Below the pieces are notes generated by a model, which was not told the DNA's origin, did not search any database, and saw only the letters and a program-made list of their open reading frames with translations. DNA of 64,000 nt from Rhizobium sp. ARZ01. Its GTDB lineage: Bacteria > Pseudomonadota > Alphaproteobacteria > Rhizobiales > Rhizobiaceae. The translations under genes were made by a program, and so were the position numbers. The stretch is from assembly GCF_014851675.1 (NCBI RefSeq), contig NZ_JACVAE010000001.1, positions 558,001 through 622,000 on the forward strand, read 5' to 3'. Positions 39,070 through 46,599 of this stretch are shown here, piece after piece; positions within the stretch are counted from its first letter, which is position 1; the number at the start of each line of letters is the position of its first letter.

Positions 39070-39842
39070 GCCACTCTTCCGAGCCCATCGCGAGGGCGCA
39101 AACGAAAGTCAAACGGATCAAGCTGTCCGATCAGGTGGCTGAGGATCTTCGCCGCTGGATAGCCCGCGACAAAATGGTGCCCGGCGACCGCCTACCGCAC
39201 GAGCGCGCCCTGATGGAACGTTACGGCTGCTCCAAGGGAACCATTCGTGAAGCGCTCAAGGCACTCGAGGTCGAAGGCCTGATCGCCATGCAGTCCGGCC
39301 CTAACGGCGGACCGGAGATCCAGCCCGCATCGCTGGAAGTCGTCATGCAGCAACTCAGGCAATATCTGCATTTCCAGACGATCGACTTCAAGGACGTCTA
39401 CGAACTGCGCAAGACGCTGGAAGTCACCCTCGCGCTGAATGTCGTGGGCAAGCTGACGGACGAGCACTACCGGCGTCTGCAGGAGAACATCGACATCTGC
39501 ATCGAGGCCAACCGGACCCGCAACCGGCCAATCGGCCGGTCGGCTGAAACCGAGTTCCACGACATATTATGCGAAGTGAGCGACAATGCGCTCCTGGTGT
39601 TCATGTGCCGCTTCCTCAATAGCCTCTTGCGCGACCTAGTGAACTACCGCACGGAGAGCCTGAAGGAGCACGAAAAATTCGGCGACCACAATGTTGAAAG
39701 CCATCAGGCGCTGTTGCTGGCATTGAAGGCGCAAGATCGAAATGCCGTTGCCCATATCATGGAAGAGCACATGTGCTGCGCCGAAAAATTCATGCGGCGA
39801 CTGGATGCTTCTTTTCAATCCGATCTGTTGAGCCGAATGTGA
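39066..39842 (+). CDS. GntR-family regulator, FCD subfamily (operon B)
   Basis: A FadR-type one-component regulator. The 258-residue protein has an N-terminal winged helix (residues about 18-85; PHERALMERYGCSKGTIREAL) and an all-helical FCD ligand domain with the metal-site pattern ETEFHDILCEVS and SHQALL. The ATG at 39066 overlaps the MlrC stop; a longer frame from 38952 is a shadow of that gene. As the last gene of operon B it probably autoregulates the operon through the dyad at 31434-31450. The ligand is unknown. Confidence 0.9.
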   Translation: MSHSSEPIARAQTKVKRIKLSDQVAEDLRRWIARDKMVPGDRLPHERALMERYGCSKGTIREALKALEVEGLIAMQSGPNGGPEIQPASLEVVMQQLRQYLHFQTIDFKDVYELRKTLEVTLALNVVGKLTDEHYRRLQENIDICIEANRTRNRPIGRSAETEFHDILCEVSDNALLVFMCRFLNSLLRDLVNYRTESLKEHEKFGDHNVESHQALLLALKAQDRNAVAHIMEEHMCCAEKFMRRLDASFQSDLLSRM

Positions 39843-40020
39843 GGGTCGAGAGGCCGAGCTTGGTGGCATCGCTTGGTAGTTTCTTTTCCAGCCCTCGCTC
39901 GAAGTGTTCGGGGAGGGCGAGGGAGTAGTGTTCGGCATACACGTTGTCGAAGGCAAGCAATACCGCATTGCTGGGCAACTCTTCCTCACCGTGCTGTGCT
40001 CGGCTTCCGAGAAGGAGGCC
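39843..40020. other. junction DNA with a possible antisense gene scrap
   Basis: Sequence between the GntR gene and the transposase remnant. On the minus strand a frame of about 55 codons (roughly 40000 down to 39845) has coding-like base use and reads AVLLAFDNVYAEHYSLALPE then HFERGLEKKLPSDATKLGL, but it has no proper start and runs into the antisense of the GntR gene. I do not recognise it. It may be the end of a gene cut by the rearrangement that left the insertion sequence. Confidence 0.3.
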
Positions 40021-40772
40021 GTGAGGGGTGATTTGTTTTTGCTAAGCGAGGGCCAGATGGCGCGGATATCGCCGCATTTCCCGCTTTCGCATGGTGTTGC
40101 GCGGGTCGACGACCGATGGGTAGTGAGCGGGATCGTCTACGTGATCCGCAACGGCCTTCAGTGGAAGGATGCGCCGTCGGGCTACGGTCCGCACAAGGCG
40201 CTCGACAACTGCTTCATCCGCTGGATCGGCTGGGTGTGTTCGACCGCATCTTCGCTGGGCTCGCCGGCGAGGGGCCGGCGCCGCAGCGCATCATGGTCGA
40301 CGCGACGCATCTGAAAGCCCACCGTACGGCGGCGAGCCTGCTTAAAAAGGGGATGTTCCCCGTCGTATCGGGCGAACCAAGCGGGCTGAACTCAAAACTC
40401 CACACCGTATGCGACGGAGACGGACGGCCGATCGCTTCTGTCAGCAGGTCAGATGAGCGACCACAAGGGCGCACGTCTCGTGCCGACGCCTTGCCTCCCG
40501 CCGATCACCTGATCGCCGATCGCGGATACGACAGCACCTGGTTTCGCGAGGAACTCGAGGCCAGGGGCGTCAAGCCATGCATCCAGTCATCGCAGAGCCG
40601 CAAGATGCCCTTCGCCTACGACAAGGTCCTCTACCGTCGGCGCCACAAGGTCGAAAACCTGTTCGCCAAGCTCAAGGACTGGTGGCGCAGTGCGATGCGT
40701 TACGACCGATGTGCTCACACCTTTTTCTCGGCCATTGGCATCGCAGCCGCTGTCATCTTCCGGCTTTACTAA
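40021..40772 (+). mobile_element. decayed IS5-family transposase, left end missing
   Basis: A DDE transposase of the IS5 family in pieces. Frame one (from GTG 40021) reads LLSEGQMARISPHFPLSHGV and RNGLQWKDAPSGYGPHKAL. Near 40231 one base appears lost and the next frame resumes with LGVFDRIFAGLAGEGP, MVDATHLKAHRTAASLLKKG and NSKLHTVCDG. A second shift near 40440 and its compensation near 40482 surround SDHKGARLV, after which LIADRGYDSTWFREEL and a normal C-terminus follow. At least three lesions make it inactive. The right end near 40771-40790 (AATGAGTCCTGAGCCTAG) looks like an IS5-type terminus; no matching inverted copy was found on the left. Confidence 0.8.
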
Positions 40773-40832
40773 ATGAGTCCTGAGCCTAGCAGGCGGCCGG
40801 CCTATGCCCTTATGGGCGCCTCCGAGCTCTGC

Positions 40833-42119
40833 CTACGTCTTGGACCACTGCGGCGTGGTGGTGTCCGCGACGATGGCTTCTCTGCTCCCATCGGCAGGCG
40901 AAACGGCTGCGGCGGCTTCCGCCCCGAGTGGCTGAACCGACATCGCGCGAAAATCGGTCTTTGCCACCAGCCCGGTTGCCGCATCGCGGCGCGTCATCCG
41001 CCAGGCGGCGTATCCGCCGTAGAGTGCGAAATACAAGGTAAAGACGGCAAACAGAGAGCTCGGCCCGAAACGGTCCATCACCGGTCCGACCATCAACGGG
41101 CCGGAGATCGTGCCCATGCCGTAGACGATCATCATGCCGGACGAAACCTCGACATATTCGTCGGGCTGGGCGAGATCGTTCGCGTGCGCCACGTTCAGCG
41201 CATAGATCGGAAAGATCACCGAACCGAAAGCAGCCGCCATGATGTACAGCACAGTCGGTGAGCTGCCCTGCACCGCCATCATCCCGAGGCAGGCGACGAC
41301 CCCGACGACGCCGCAGACAACCATTACCAGTCGCCGGTCCACCCGATCGGAGGCGCGCCCGATCGGGATCTGCGACAGCGTGCTGCCGACGAGAACGGCT
41401 GCAAGCAGGGTCGCGCCCTGGGCGGTCGTCAGGCCGATCCGCTGTGTAAAGACGCCACCGAGGTTCAGCCAGCCGCCGGAAAGCGCTCCCGCCAGGAAGG
41501 CACCGACCACGGCGACCGGAGAACGCCTGTAGAGCTTCAGGACGTTGAAGCGCGCCTGCGTCGGAGGTGCCGGCAGCGGCGAGGATGTCAAAGCCGTCGG
41601 AAGCAACGAGACGGAGAAGATAATGGCACAAAGGATGAAGAGCGACGTGTTGGTCGGGTCGCCAAGCGGCACCAGGTATTGGCCGCCGACGCTGCCGACC
41701 ATGGTGGTCATCACGTAGAGCGAGAAGACCGAGGCGCGATTGTCGTTCGTCACGCGCTCGTTCAGCCAGCTCTCGATGATGAGGTAGCTGCCTGAGATGG
41801 CAAAGCCGGAGATGGTCCGAAACAGCATCCAGGCCCGCCAGTCCACCAGCAGCGAGCAGAGAAGGATCGCGATCGAAAGGAGTGTGACCAGAGCGACGAA
41901 GACGCGAACATGGCCGACGGCGAGGACGAATTTCGGCGTGACGATGCACGAGACTGTGAAGCCGAGCGTATAGCCGGTGGCGATCCAGGTGATCGTCTGC
42001 GTCGACCAGCCCTCCGCCACCGAACGCACCGGAATGACATAGCTCTGCAGCCCGAACGCCACCATCATCAAGAGCGTGGACAACAGCAGGCTCAGGAAGG
42101 GTACGAGGCTCTTCAGCAT
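40833..42119 (-). CDS. major facilitator superfamily permease (YcaD-like)
   Basis: A twelve-helix MFS permease, probably an exporter or sugar/metabolite permease of the YcaD type. The product from 42119 is 428 residues. It has two six-helix halves with the loop motifs GYTLGFTVSCIVTP after helix 2 and GRASDRVDRRLVMVV between helices 8 and 9, and ends in a hydrophilic tail of about 50 residues. I chose the ATG at 42119 because it opens directly onto the first membrane helix; the longer in-frame start at 42227 gives a non-conserved arginine-rich leader. Substrate unknown. Confidence 0.85.
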   Translation of the reverse strand: MLKSLVPFLSLLLSTLLMMVAFGLQSYVIPVRSVAEGWSTQTITWIATGYTLGFTVSCIVTPKFVLAVGHVRVFVALVTLLSIAILLCSLLVDWRAWMLFRTISGFAISGSYLIIESWLNERVTNDNRASVFSLYVMTTMVGSVGGQYLVPLGDPTNTSLFILCAIIFSVSLLPTALTSSPLPAPPTQARFNVLKLYRRSPVAVVGAFLAGALSGGWLNLGGVFTQRIGLTTAQGATLLAAVLVGSTLSQIPIGRASDRVDRRLVMVVCGVVGVVACLGMMAVQGSSPTVLYIMAAAFGSVIFPIYALNVAHANDLAQPDEYVEVSSGMMIVYGMGTISGPLMVGPVMDRFGPSSLFAVFTLYFALYGGYAAWRMTRRDAATGLVAKTDFRAMSVQPLGAEAAAAVSPADGSREAIVADTTTPQWSKT

Positions 42120-42235
42120 GGAATTCCGCAGGAAGGGGCGCACGCCGGGATGGCTGGAGCGAACAGGGTGAGTGTGGCTGTTAAACAAGCCCTGTAACGC
42201 TGTCCATTGCGACAATTGATGACGCAAAGCAAAGG

Positions 42236-42249
42236 GGCGCCGAAGCGCC
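42236..42249 (-). terminator. hairpin with T-rich tail, minus strand
   Basis: GGCGC - CGAA tetraloop - GCGCC. Read on the minus strand the stem is followed by CCTTTGCTTTGC, an imperfect T-rich tail. It has almost the same sequence as the terminator at 42472-42489, on the other side of the RIME element, and lies 117 bases upstream of the MFS gene. Confidence 0.55.
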
Positions 42250-42298
42250 GCTTAGAATGCTGGCGAGCTGGTTGTCCTCGCGCTGCGTTCCCTCCTTC

Positions 42299-42410
42299 CG
42301 TCACCCCGGACTTGATCCGGGGTCCAGCCGCGCCGCGTCTGCGGTGCGAAGAGTCTTTTTGTGCTCAAGGACTTGAGCAGGCTGGATGCCGGATCAAGTC
42401 CGGCATGACG
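42299..42410. repeat. RIME-type palindromic intergenic element, copy 1
   Basis: A 112-bp element made of two palindromes. The left end CGTCACCCCGGACTTGATCC is mirrored by GGTCCAG, and the right end is GCTGGATGCCGG then TCCGGCATGACG. It matches the RIME elements described from Rhizobium and Sinorhizobium intergenic regions, by my recollection of their termini. A second copy at 51541-51651 is in the reverse orientation. No coding function. Confidence 0.8.
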
Positions 42411-42471
42411 AAACAGTTCAGCATTCTCGAAGAAGAAAGGTCGGAGCAAGGCCTTGTCAACAAACAGAAAA

Positions 42472-42489
42472 GGGGCGCCGAAGCGCCCC
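42472..42489 (-). terminator. intrinsic terminator of the small-ORF transcript
   Basis: GGGGCGC - CGAA - GCGCCCC, a 7-bp perfect stem. On the minus strand it reads GGGGCGCTTCGGCGCCCC followed by TTTTCTGTTTG, a classical rho-independent terminator with a UUCG tetraloop. It lies 33 bases after the stop of the 47-residue ORF. Confidence 0.85.
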
Positions 42490-42522
42490 CTGAGTGCATT
42501 GGTCATCGTCGTTGCGGCAGGC

Positions 42523-42666
42523 TCAGTTCGGCATGAAAGCCTTGAGCGGGTCGCGCCGCTGGGCCGCATCCCGCGGCAGCGAGGCGAGTACGTTGTATTC
42601 GCGTGCGGCGTTCACCGCTGTGCGAATGTCCTGCAGGTCCGAGATGATTTTGCGCAATCTTGTCAT
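42523..42666 (-). CDS. small hypothetical protein, 47 residues
   Basis: A complete short gene: ATG at 42666 with GGAG eight bases upstream on the minus strand, stop TGA at 42523, and a strong intrinsic terminator after it. The product is helical and basic at the start (MTRLRKIISDLQDIRTAVNA) and ends KAFMPN. Codon use matches its neighbours. No function is recognised; many alphaproteobacteria make short basic helical proteins of this size (for example DUF1127), but this one lacks that family's obvious pattern. It is probably co-transcribed with the 58-residue ORF upstream. Confidence 0.65.
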   Translation of the reverse strand: MTRLRKIISDLQDIRTAVNAAREYNVLASLPRDAAQRRDPLKAFMPN

Positions 42667-42733
42667 GGCGAAACTCCGATCCAGTGTCGACGCAGGGGCA
42701 CGCCCGGTGGGGCGTCCTTGCGGAATTCGCGGT

Positions 42734-42910
42734 TTAGCGCTGGACGAACTCGGCGAAGATGTTGGCCGGGCGATTGATGCGGGCGTAACCGGAAGCGGTC
42801 AGCTGCTCAGTAGCCGGAAAGCGCAGGCCGCCAAAACCATTCGCCGGACGGAAGCCGGCATAGCGCAGCGTCTCAAAGCTCGAATGGATGGGGCGAAGGC
42901 GGGCGGTCAT
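42734..42910 (-). CDS. small hypothetical protein, 58 residues
   Basis: A short gene with ATG at 42910 and stop TAA at 42734, preceded on the minus strand by GGGAGGACAG and AAGGGA ribosome-site-like elements. The product is soluble, rich in Arg, Phe and Ala (TARLRPIHSSFETLRYAGFR, ending FAEFVQR). It has no recognised domain. It stands 67 bases upstream of the 47-residue ORF, and the two probably share a transcript that ends at 42472. Confidence 0.55.
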   Translation of the reverse strand: MTARLRPIHSSFETLRYAGFRPANGFGGLRFPATEQLTASGYARINRPANIFAEFVQR

Positions 42911-43115
42911 GATTCAATATCCCTTAATCTGTCCTCCCTGTGTGTAATATCGCAGTGCAGCATAACTATTGCAATGCGACATTGTGCCCGGCTGATATGC
43001 GCAATTTTCATGGCTTCAGTAATATTTCGTTCATAATCCACGCCAATCAAGCGATTCAGCCTTGTGCTGCTCGAACGGGTCGCAAGTTAAGAAGCTGAAA
43101 TATCGGAAGTTTTTG

Positions 43116-44000
43116 TCAGGCGGGTTGAGCGCCCGATGGCGCGAGACCTGCACGGAATGCAAGCAGGTCCTGCCAGGCAAGGCGCTTGCTGATCGGCGCG
43201 GCGGCCAGATCCTGCGGGTGCAGCGTGGCAAATGCCGGGATATTTCGTCCGGCAATGACGATTTCCCGCCATTCGCCGCGCAGCTGGTGGATGGTCTGCG
43301 TGCCGCCGAAAAAGAATCGCGCGGCGAAATTGCCGAGAATCAAAAGGTGAGTCGGCTCGGCCAGCTCGATCTGCCGCTCTATGAAGGGCCGACATATGTC
43401 GCTTTCCGGTCCCGACGGAACCCGGTTGCCCGGCGGGCGCCAGGGGATGATATTGGTCAGAAGCACGTCGGTGCGATCAAGGCCGATGCCGCCGAGCATA
43501 CGGTCCAGCATTGCACCTTGCCGCCCGCAGAAGGGCAGTCCCTCGCGGTCATCGTCGGCATTCGGCATCGGCCCGATCACCATGACGTCGGGCTGCGGAT
43601 TACCCTCGGCAAAGACCAAACCGCGAGCGCTGTTCTTCAGGTTGCAGCCGGTGAAGGCTTCCATCGCTGTCTTCAGTTCGACAAGCGAGCGGGCACTGCT
43701 TGCGACAAAAGCGGCTTCGGCGACGGCCTGGCTGTCCGGTATGGCGACAGCCGGGGCGACGGGCGCCGGTTCCCGCGAAGCTCGGCGGGCCGTGTCGCCG
43801 GCTCCCCTGGCTGCTCCGCTATCGGATTGGGTCGCGGCGTTGCCTTCACGTTGTCGCGCAGCGTGTGCGGCGCGCATGGCCTCGAATTCCGCGATCCGGT
43901 CGATCGCCTCTTCCTCCAGCAGCCACTCCACGCCCGCGTCTGCGTGAAACGCGAGCAGGGCGGCCAGTTCGGCGGCGTTGAGGTCGGAGGCGGAGATCAT
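43116..44000 (-). CDS. divergent family-4-like uracil-DNA glycosylase
   Basis: A uracil-DNA-glycosylase-superfamily protein related to the SPO1 polymerase-like family 4 group. The 294-residue product has an N-terminal helical extension of about 110 residues, then the glycosylase fold: a GCNLKNSARGLVFAEGNPQ segment, motif A region VIGPMPNADDDREGLPFCG, and TNIIPWRPPGNR. In active family 4 enzymes motif A is GEAPG and four cysteines hold a 4Fe-4S cluster; here motif A is GPMPN and only two of the usual cysteine positions (in GCNLK and ICRPF) look conserved. Activity may differ. The start may instead be the ATG at 44060; 44000 gives the more usual N-terminus. Confidence 0.8.
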   Translation of the reverse strand: MISASDLNAAELAALLAFHADAGVEWLLEEEAIDRIAEFEAMRAAHAARQREGNAATQSDSGAARGAGDTARRASREPAPVAPAVAIPDSQAVAEAAFVASSARSLVELKTAMEAFTGCNLKNSARGLVFAEGNPQPDVMVIGPMPNADDDREGLPFCGRQGAMLDRMLGGIGLDRTDVLLTNIIPWRPPGNRVPSGPESDICRPFIERQIELAEPTHLLILGNFAARFFFGGTQTIHQLRGEWREIVIAGRNIPAFATLHPQDLAAAPISKRLAWQDLLAFRAGLAPSGAQPA

Positions 44001-44099
44001 CCCGTAGCCATACAGGAATGGCCTCGCCGGCGGAAGCCTTGGCCGCTCGGCGCCCACCACTTGTGATGCCGACGCGTGAGGAAAACGAACTGCCCGGTA

Positions 44100-44888
44100 C
44101 TAGACCGAACGCGCCGCGCCGCCGTCGCAACGAATGATGCTTCCGGTGACGTAGCTCGCCGGCTGGCTGCAGAGGAAGGCGGCCGTGGCGGCGAACTCCT
44201 CGACAGTCCCGTAACGGCGTGCCGGGATCGCCTGCTCCGACTCTGCCTTCACCTCCTCGACCGACTTGCCACTGCGCTCGGCCGCTGCCGCATCGAGGCT
44301 CTTCAGGCGATCGGTAAAAATGCTGCCCGGCAGGAGCATGTTGGCCGTGACGCCGTATTGCGCGACTTCATTCGCCAGCGTCTTGGACCAGCCGGCAAGG
44401 GCCGGGCGCAGCGTGTTGGAAAGCGCCAGCCCAGGAATTGGCTCGATCACGCCAGAGGAGGCGACCGTCAGGATGCGGCCCCACTGCTGCTCCTTCATCT
44501 GCGGCACGAACCGGTTGGTCAGCGTGATGAGCCGCAGCACCATCGCGTTGAAGTAGGTCTCCAGCTTGTCGGCCGTCATGTCCTCGCTGGACCCCGGCGT
44601 CGGCCCGCCGGAATTGTTGACGAGGATATCGAGCCCGCCGAAAGTCTTGGAAACCGCGGTCTCGAGCGTATCGACGATATCAGCTTCGAAAAGATCCGCT
44701 ACGGCAAAAGATGCGCGCCCGAGACCCTCCGCATTGATTACCGCACAATTTGCCGCAAGCTCGTCGGCGTTGCGTCCGCACATCAGGACGTCGGCGCCCT
44801 CGCGTGCAAGCGCGACGGCAATACCGCGTCCAAGCCCGCGCGATGAGGCCAGAACCAGCGCCCGCTTTCCTTTGATGCCGAGATCCAT
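44100..44888 (-). CDS. short-chain dehydrogenase/reductase family protein, atypical active site
   Basis: A Rossmann-fold SDR protein, likely NAD(P)-binding. The 262-residue protein has the cofactor motif LASSRGLGRGIA, the NNSGG segment in place of NNAG, the beta-5 serine SSG, and the C-terminal GSIIRCDGGAARS typical of the family. Where the catalytic YxxxK should stand the sequence reads LALSNTLRPAL, so the Tyr and Lys are absent. A subgroup of SDRs with this LSN..R pattern exists, of unclear reaction. It is a single gene; its upstream region carries a 59-bp perfect tandem duplication. Confidence 0.85.
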   Translation of the reverse strand: MDLGIKGKRALVLASSRGLGRGIAVALAREGADVLMCGRNADELAANCAVINAEGLGRASFAVADLFEADIVDTLETAVSKTFGGLDILVNNSGGPTPGSSEDMTADKLETYFNAMVLRLITLTNRFVPQMKEQQWGRILTVASSGVIEPIPGLALSNTLRPALAGWSKTLANEVAQYGVTANMLLPGSIFTDRLKSLDAAAAERSGKSVEEVKAESEQAIPARRYGTVEEFAATAAFLCSQPASYVTGSIIRCDGGAARSV

Positions 44889-44930
44889 GACTGCTCTCCC
44901 TATTGTCGAATTGCGTTGACCTTAGCGCAC

Positions 44931-45048
44931 AATTCACCGGACAGGAAACGGTCATCGGTTGAAATATAACAGCATTTCAATGTGTTATAAATTCACCGGA
45001 CAGGAAACGGTCATCGGTTGAAATATAACAGCATTTCAATGTGTTATA
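44931..45048. repeat. 59-bp perfect tandem duplication
   Basis: Two identical, directly adjacent 59-bp units (44931-44989 and 44990-45048). Each unit contains the inverted repeat TTGAAAT - 8 bases - ATTTCAA (44959-44980 and 45018-45039) and a second dyad TATAAC/GTTATA. The array is in the upstream region of the SDR gene (start 44888) and after the Hsp70 gene stop at 45073. The duplication doubles a possible operator or promoter. Confidence 0.9.
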
Positions 45049-45072
45049 TCAGCGGATTCTACCGCATTAAAA

Positions 45073-46362
45073 TCAAGGGAGCTTGGCGGTCCAGTCAGCG
45101 ATATCATCGCGCTCGCCGATCAGCGCCAGGCCGTGGGCGATCGATAGCAGTTCGCCGCCGCTTTCGATCCGGTCGCGAGCGAAGCGGTTCTCGAAAAGCC
45201 GCCGCACGGCGGGGACGAACGAGGTGCCGCCGGTGAGGAACACCTTGTCGATGTCGGCGCTTTCGGTGTTGGTCTTGGCGAGTACGTCGTCGAGCGCTTC
45301 CTCGATCCGCTCCAGTTCGGGGGTGATCCATTGCTCGAAGTCCGATCGACGGACGATCCGCGTCGCCTTGTCGCCAAGCGGGGCGAAGGAGAATTCCGTC
45401 TCTTCGGCGGCGGAGAGGCGCATTTTCGTCGCGGACACCGCCTGGTAGAGCGGATAGCCCTCGTCATGCTCGATCAGATCAACGAAGGCTTCGAGCTTTT
45501 CCGGCTCGAGGCTGACCCGCACCAGCTTCTTCAGCTCGGTGAAGTCGCGGAGCGTCTTGAAGATCGACAACTGGTTCCAGCGTCCGAAATTCGCATAGTA
45601 GCCGGAGGGTACTTCGAGCAGCTTGTCGAAGCTCTTGAACAGCGTGCCCTTGCCGATAACAGGCGAGACGATGTTGTCGATGATGCGGAAGTCGAAATTG
45701 TCGCCGGCGACGCCGACACCGGAATGGCCGAGCGGGGTTGCCGTGAGCCGCCCGGCATGGCTTTCGAAGCGGATCAGCGAATAGTCGGTGGTGCCGCCGC
45801 CGAAATCGGCGACGAGAACGGTCGCGTCGCGGTCGAGGTTGCGGGCGAAATAGAATGCGGCGGCGACCGGTTCGTAGACGTGGTGGATCTCGGGAAAGCC
45901 GAAGCGGGTCAGCGCCGCATTGTACCGCTCGGTTGCCAGCGCCTCGTCCGGGTTGCTGCCGGCAAAACGCACCGGGCGCCCGACGACGACGCGTCCGGCC
46001 TGGCCGTCGAAGGCGGCGCCCGCGTAGTCGCGAAGCCGTGACAGAAAGGCATGCATGATATCTTCGAACTGGTAGCGCTTGGCGAAGATCAGCGTACCCT
46101 GGAACAGCGGTGAGGCGGCAAAGGTCTTGATCGACTGGAGGAAGCGGCATTCGCCGGGGTTGTCGATGAACTGGGCGATCGCGGCCTGGCCCGCCTCGAA
46201 TGTGAGCGCGTGCGCACTCATTTTCATGAAGGAGAGGGCCGTCCGCAGCGTATCGGTTTCGCCTGCGGGCGTGTCGAGACGCACCGAGTGCGTCGCTGTG
46301 CCGCAGGCGGTCGCCAGGACGGAATTGGTGGTGCCGAAATCGAGGCCGAAGGCGGTGGTCAT
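45073..46362 (-). CDS. Hsp70-family protein, YegD-like
   Basis: An actin-like ATPase related to DnaK but with only a short C-terminal part, as in E. coli YegD. The 429-residue protein has the phosphate-1 loop GLDFGTTNSVLA, the phosphate-2 region VADFGGGTTDYSLI and the adenosine loop VFLTGGTSFVPAV. The DnaK substrate-binding domain is absent. The role is not established for this family; a chaperone-like or regulatory function is likely. It is divergent from the ETF-ubiquinone oxidoreductase gene with 237 bases between them. Confidence 0.88.
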   Translation of the reverse strand: MTTAFGLDFGTTNSVLATACGTATHSVRLDTPAGETDTLRTALSFMKMSAHALTFEAGQAAIAQFIDNPGECRFLQSIKTFAASPLFQGTLIFAKRYQFEDIMHAFLSRLRDYAGAAFDGQAGRVVVGRPVRFAGSNPDEALATERYNAALTRFGFPEIHHVYEPVAAAFYFARNLDRDATVLVADFGGGTTDYSLIRFESHAGRLTATPLGHSGVGVAGDNFDFRIIDNIVSPVIGKGTLFKSFDKLLEVPSGYYANFGRWNQLSIFKTLRDFTELKKLVRVSLEPEKLEAFVDLIEHDEGYPLYQAVSATKMRLSAAEETEFSFAPLGDKATRIVRRSDFEQWITPELERIEEALDDVLAKTNTESADIDKVFLTGGTSFVPAVRRLFENRFARDRIESGGELLSIAHGLALIGERDDIADWTAKLP

Positions 46363-46599
46363 GGACTATCCGATGCGGTGGAGAGGCGGAAGGGCGCGCC
46401 TCCTCCCATGACGGGCAGGCAAAAGCAAGGCGGATCGGCAGTGTCAGGCCGATTTGATCGCCGTCCGTGCATGATCTTATGCGCAAATCCGATTAATGAC
46501 TGTCGCCGCTTGGCTCGACAAGACTGTGTGCATTTGTCATGAGAAAATCCAAAGCATGGCTGCCCGTCGGGGGATGGCGGAAACTGGAGGCAAGATAAG

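Noticed and set aside
44931-45048. CRISPR array
   Set aside because: Only two units, directly adjacent with no spacer; it is a simple tandem duplication.
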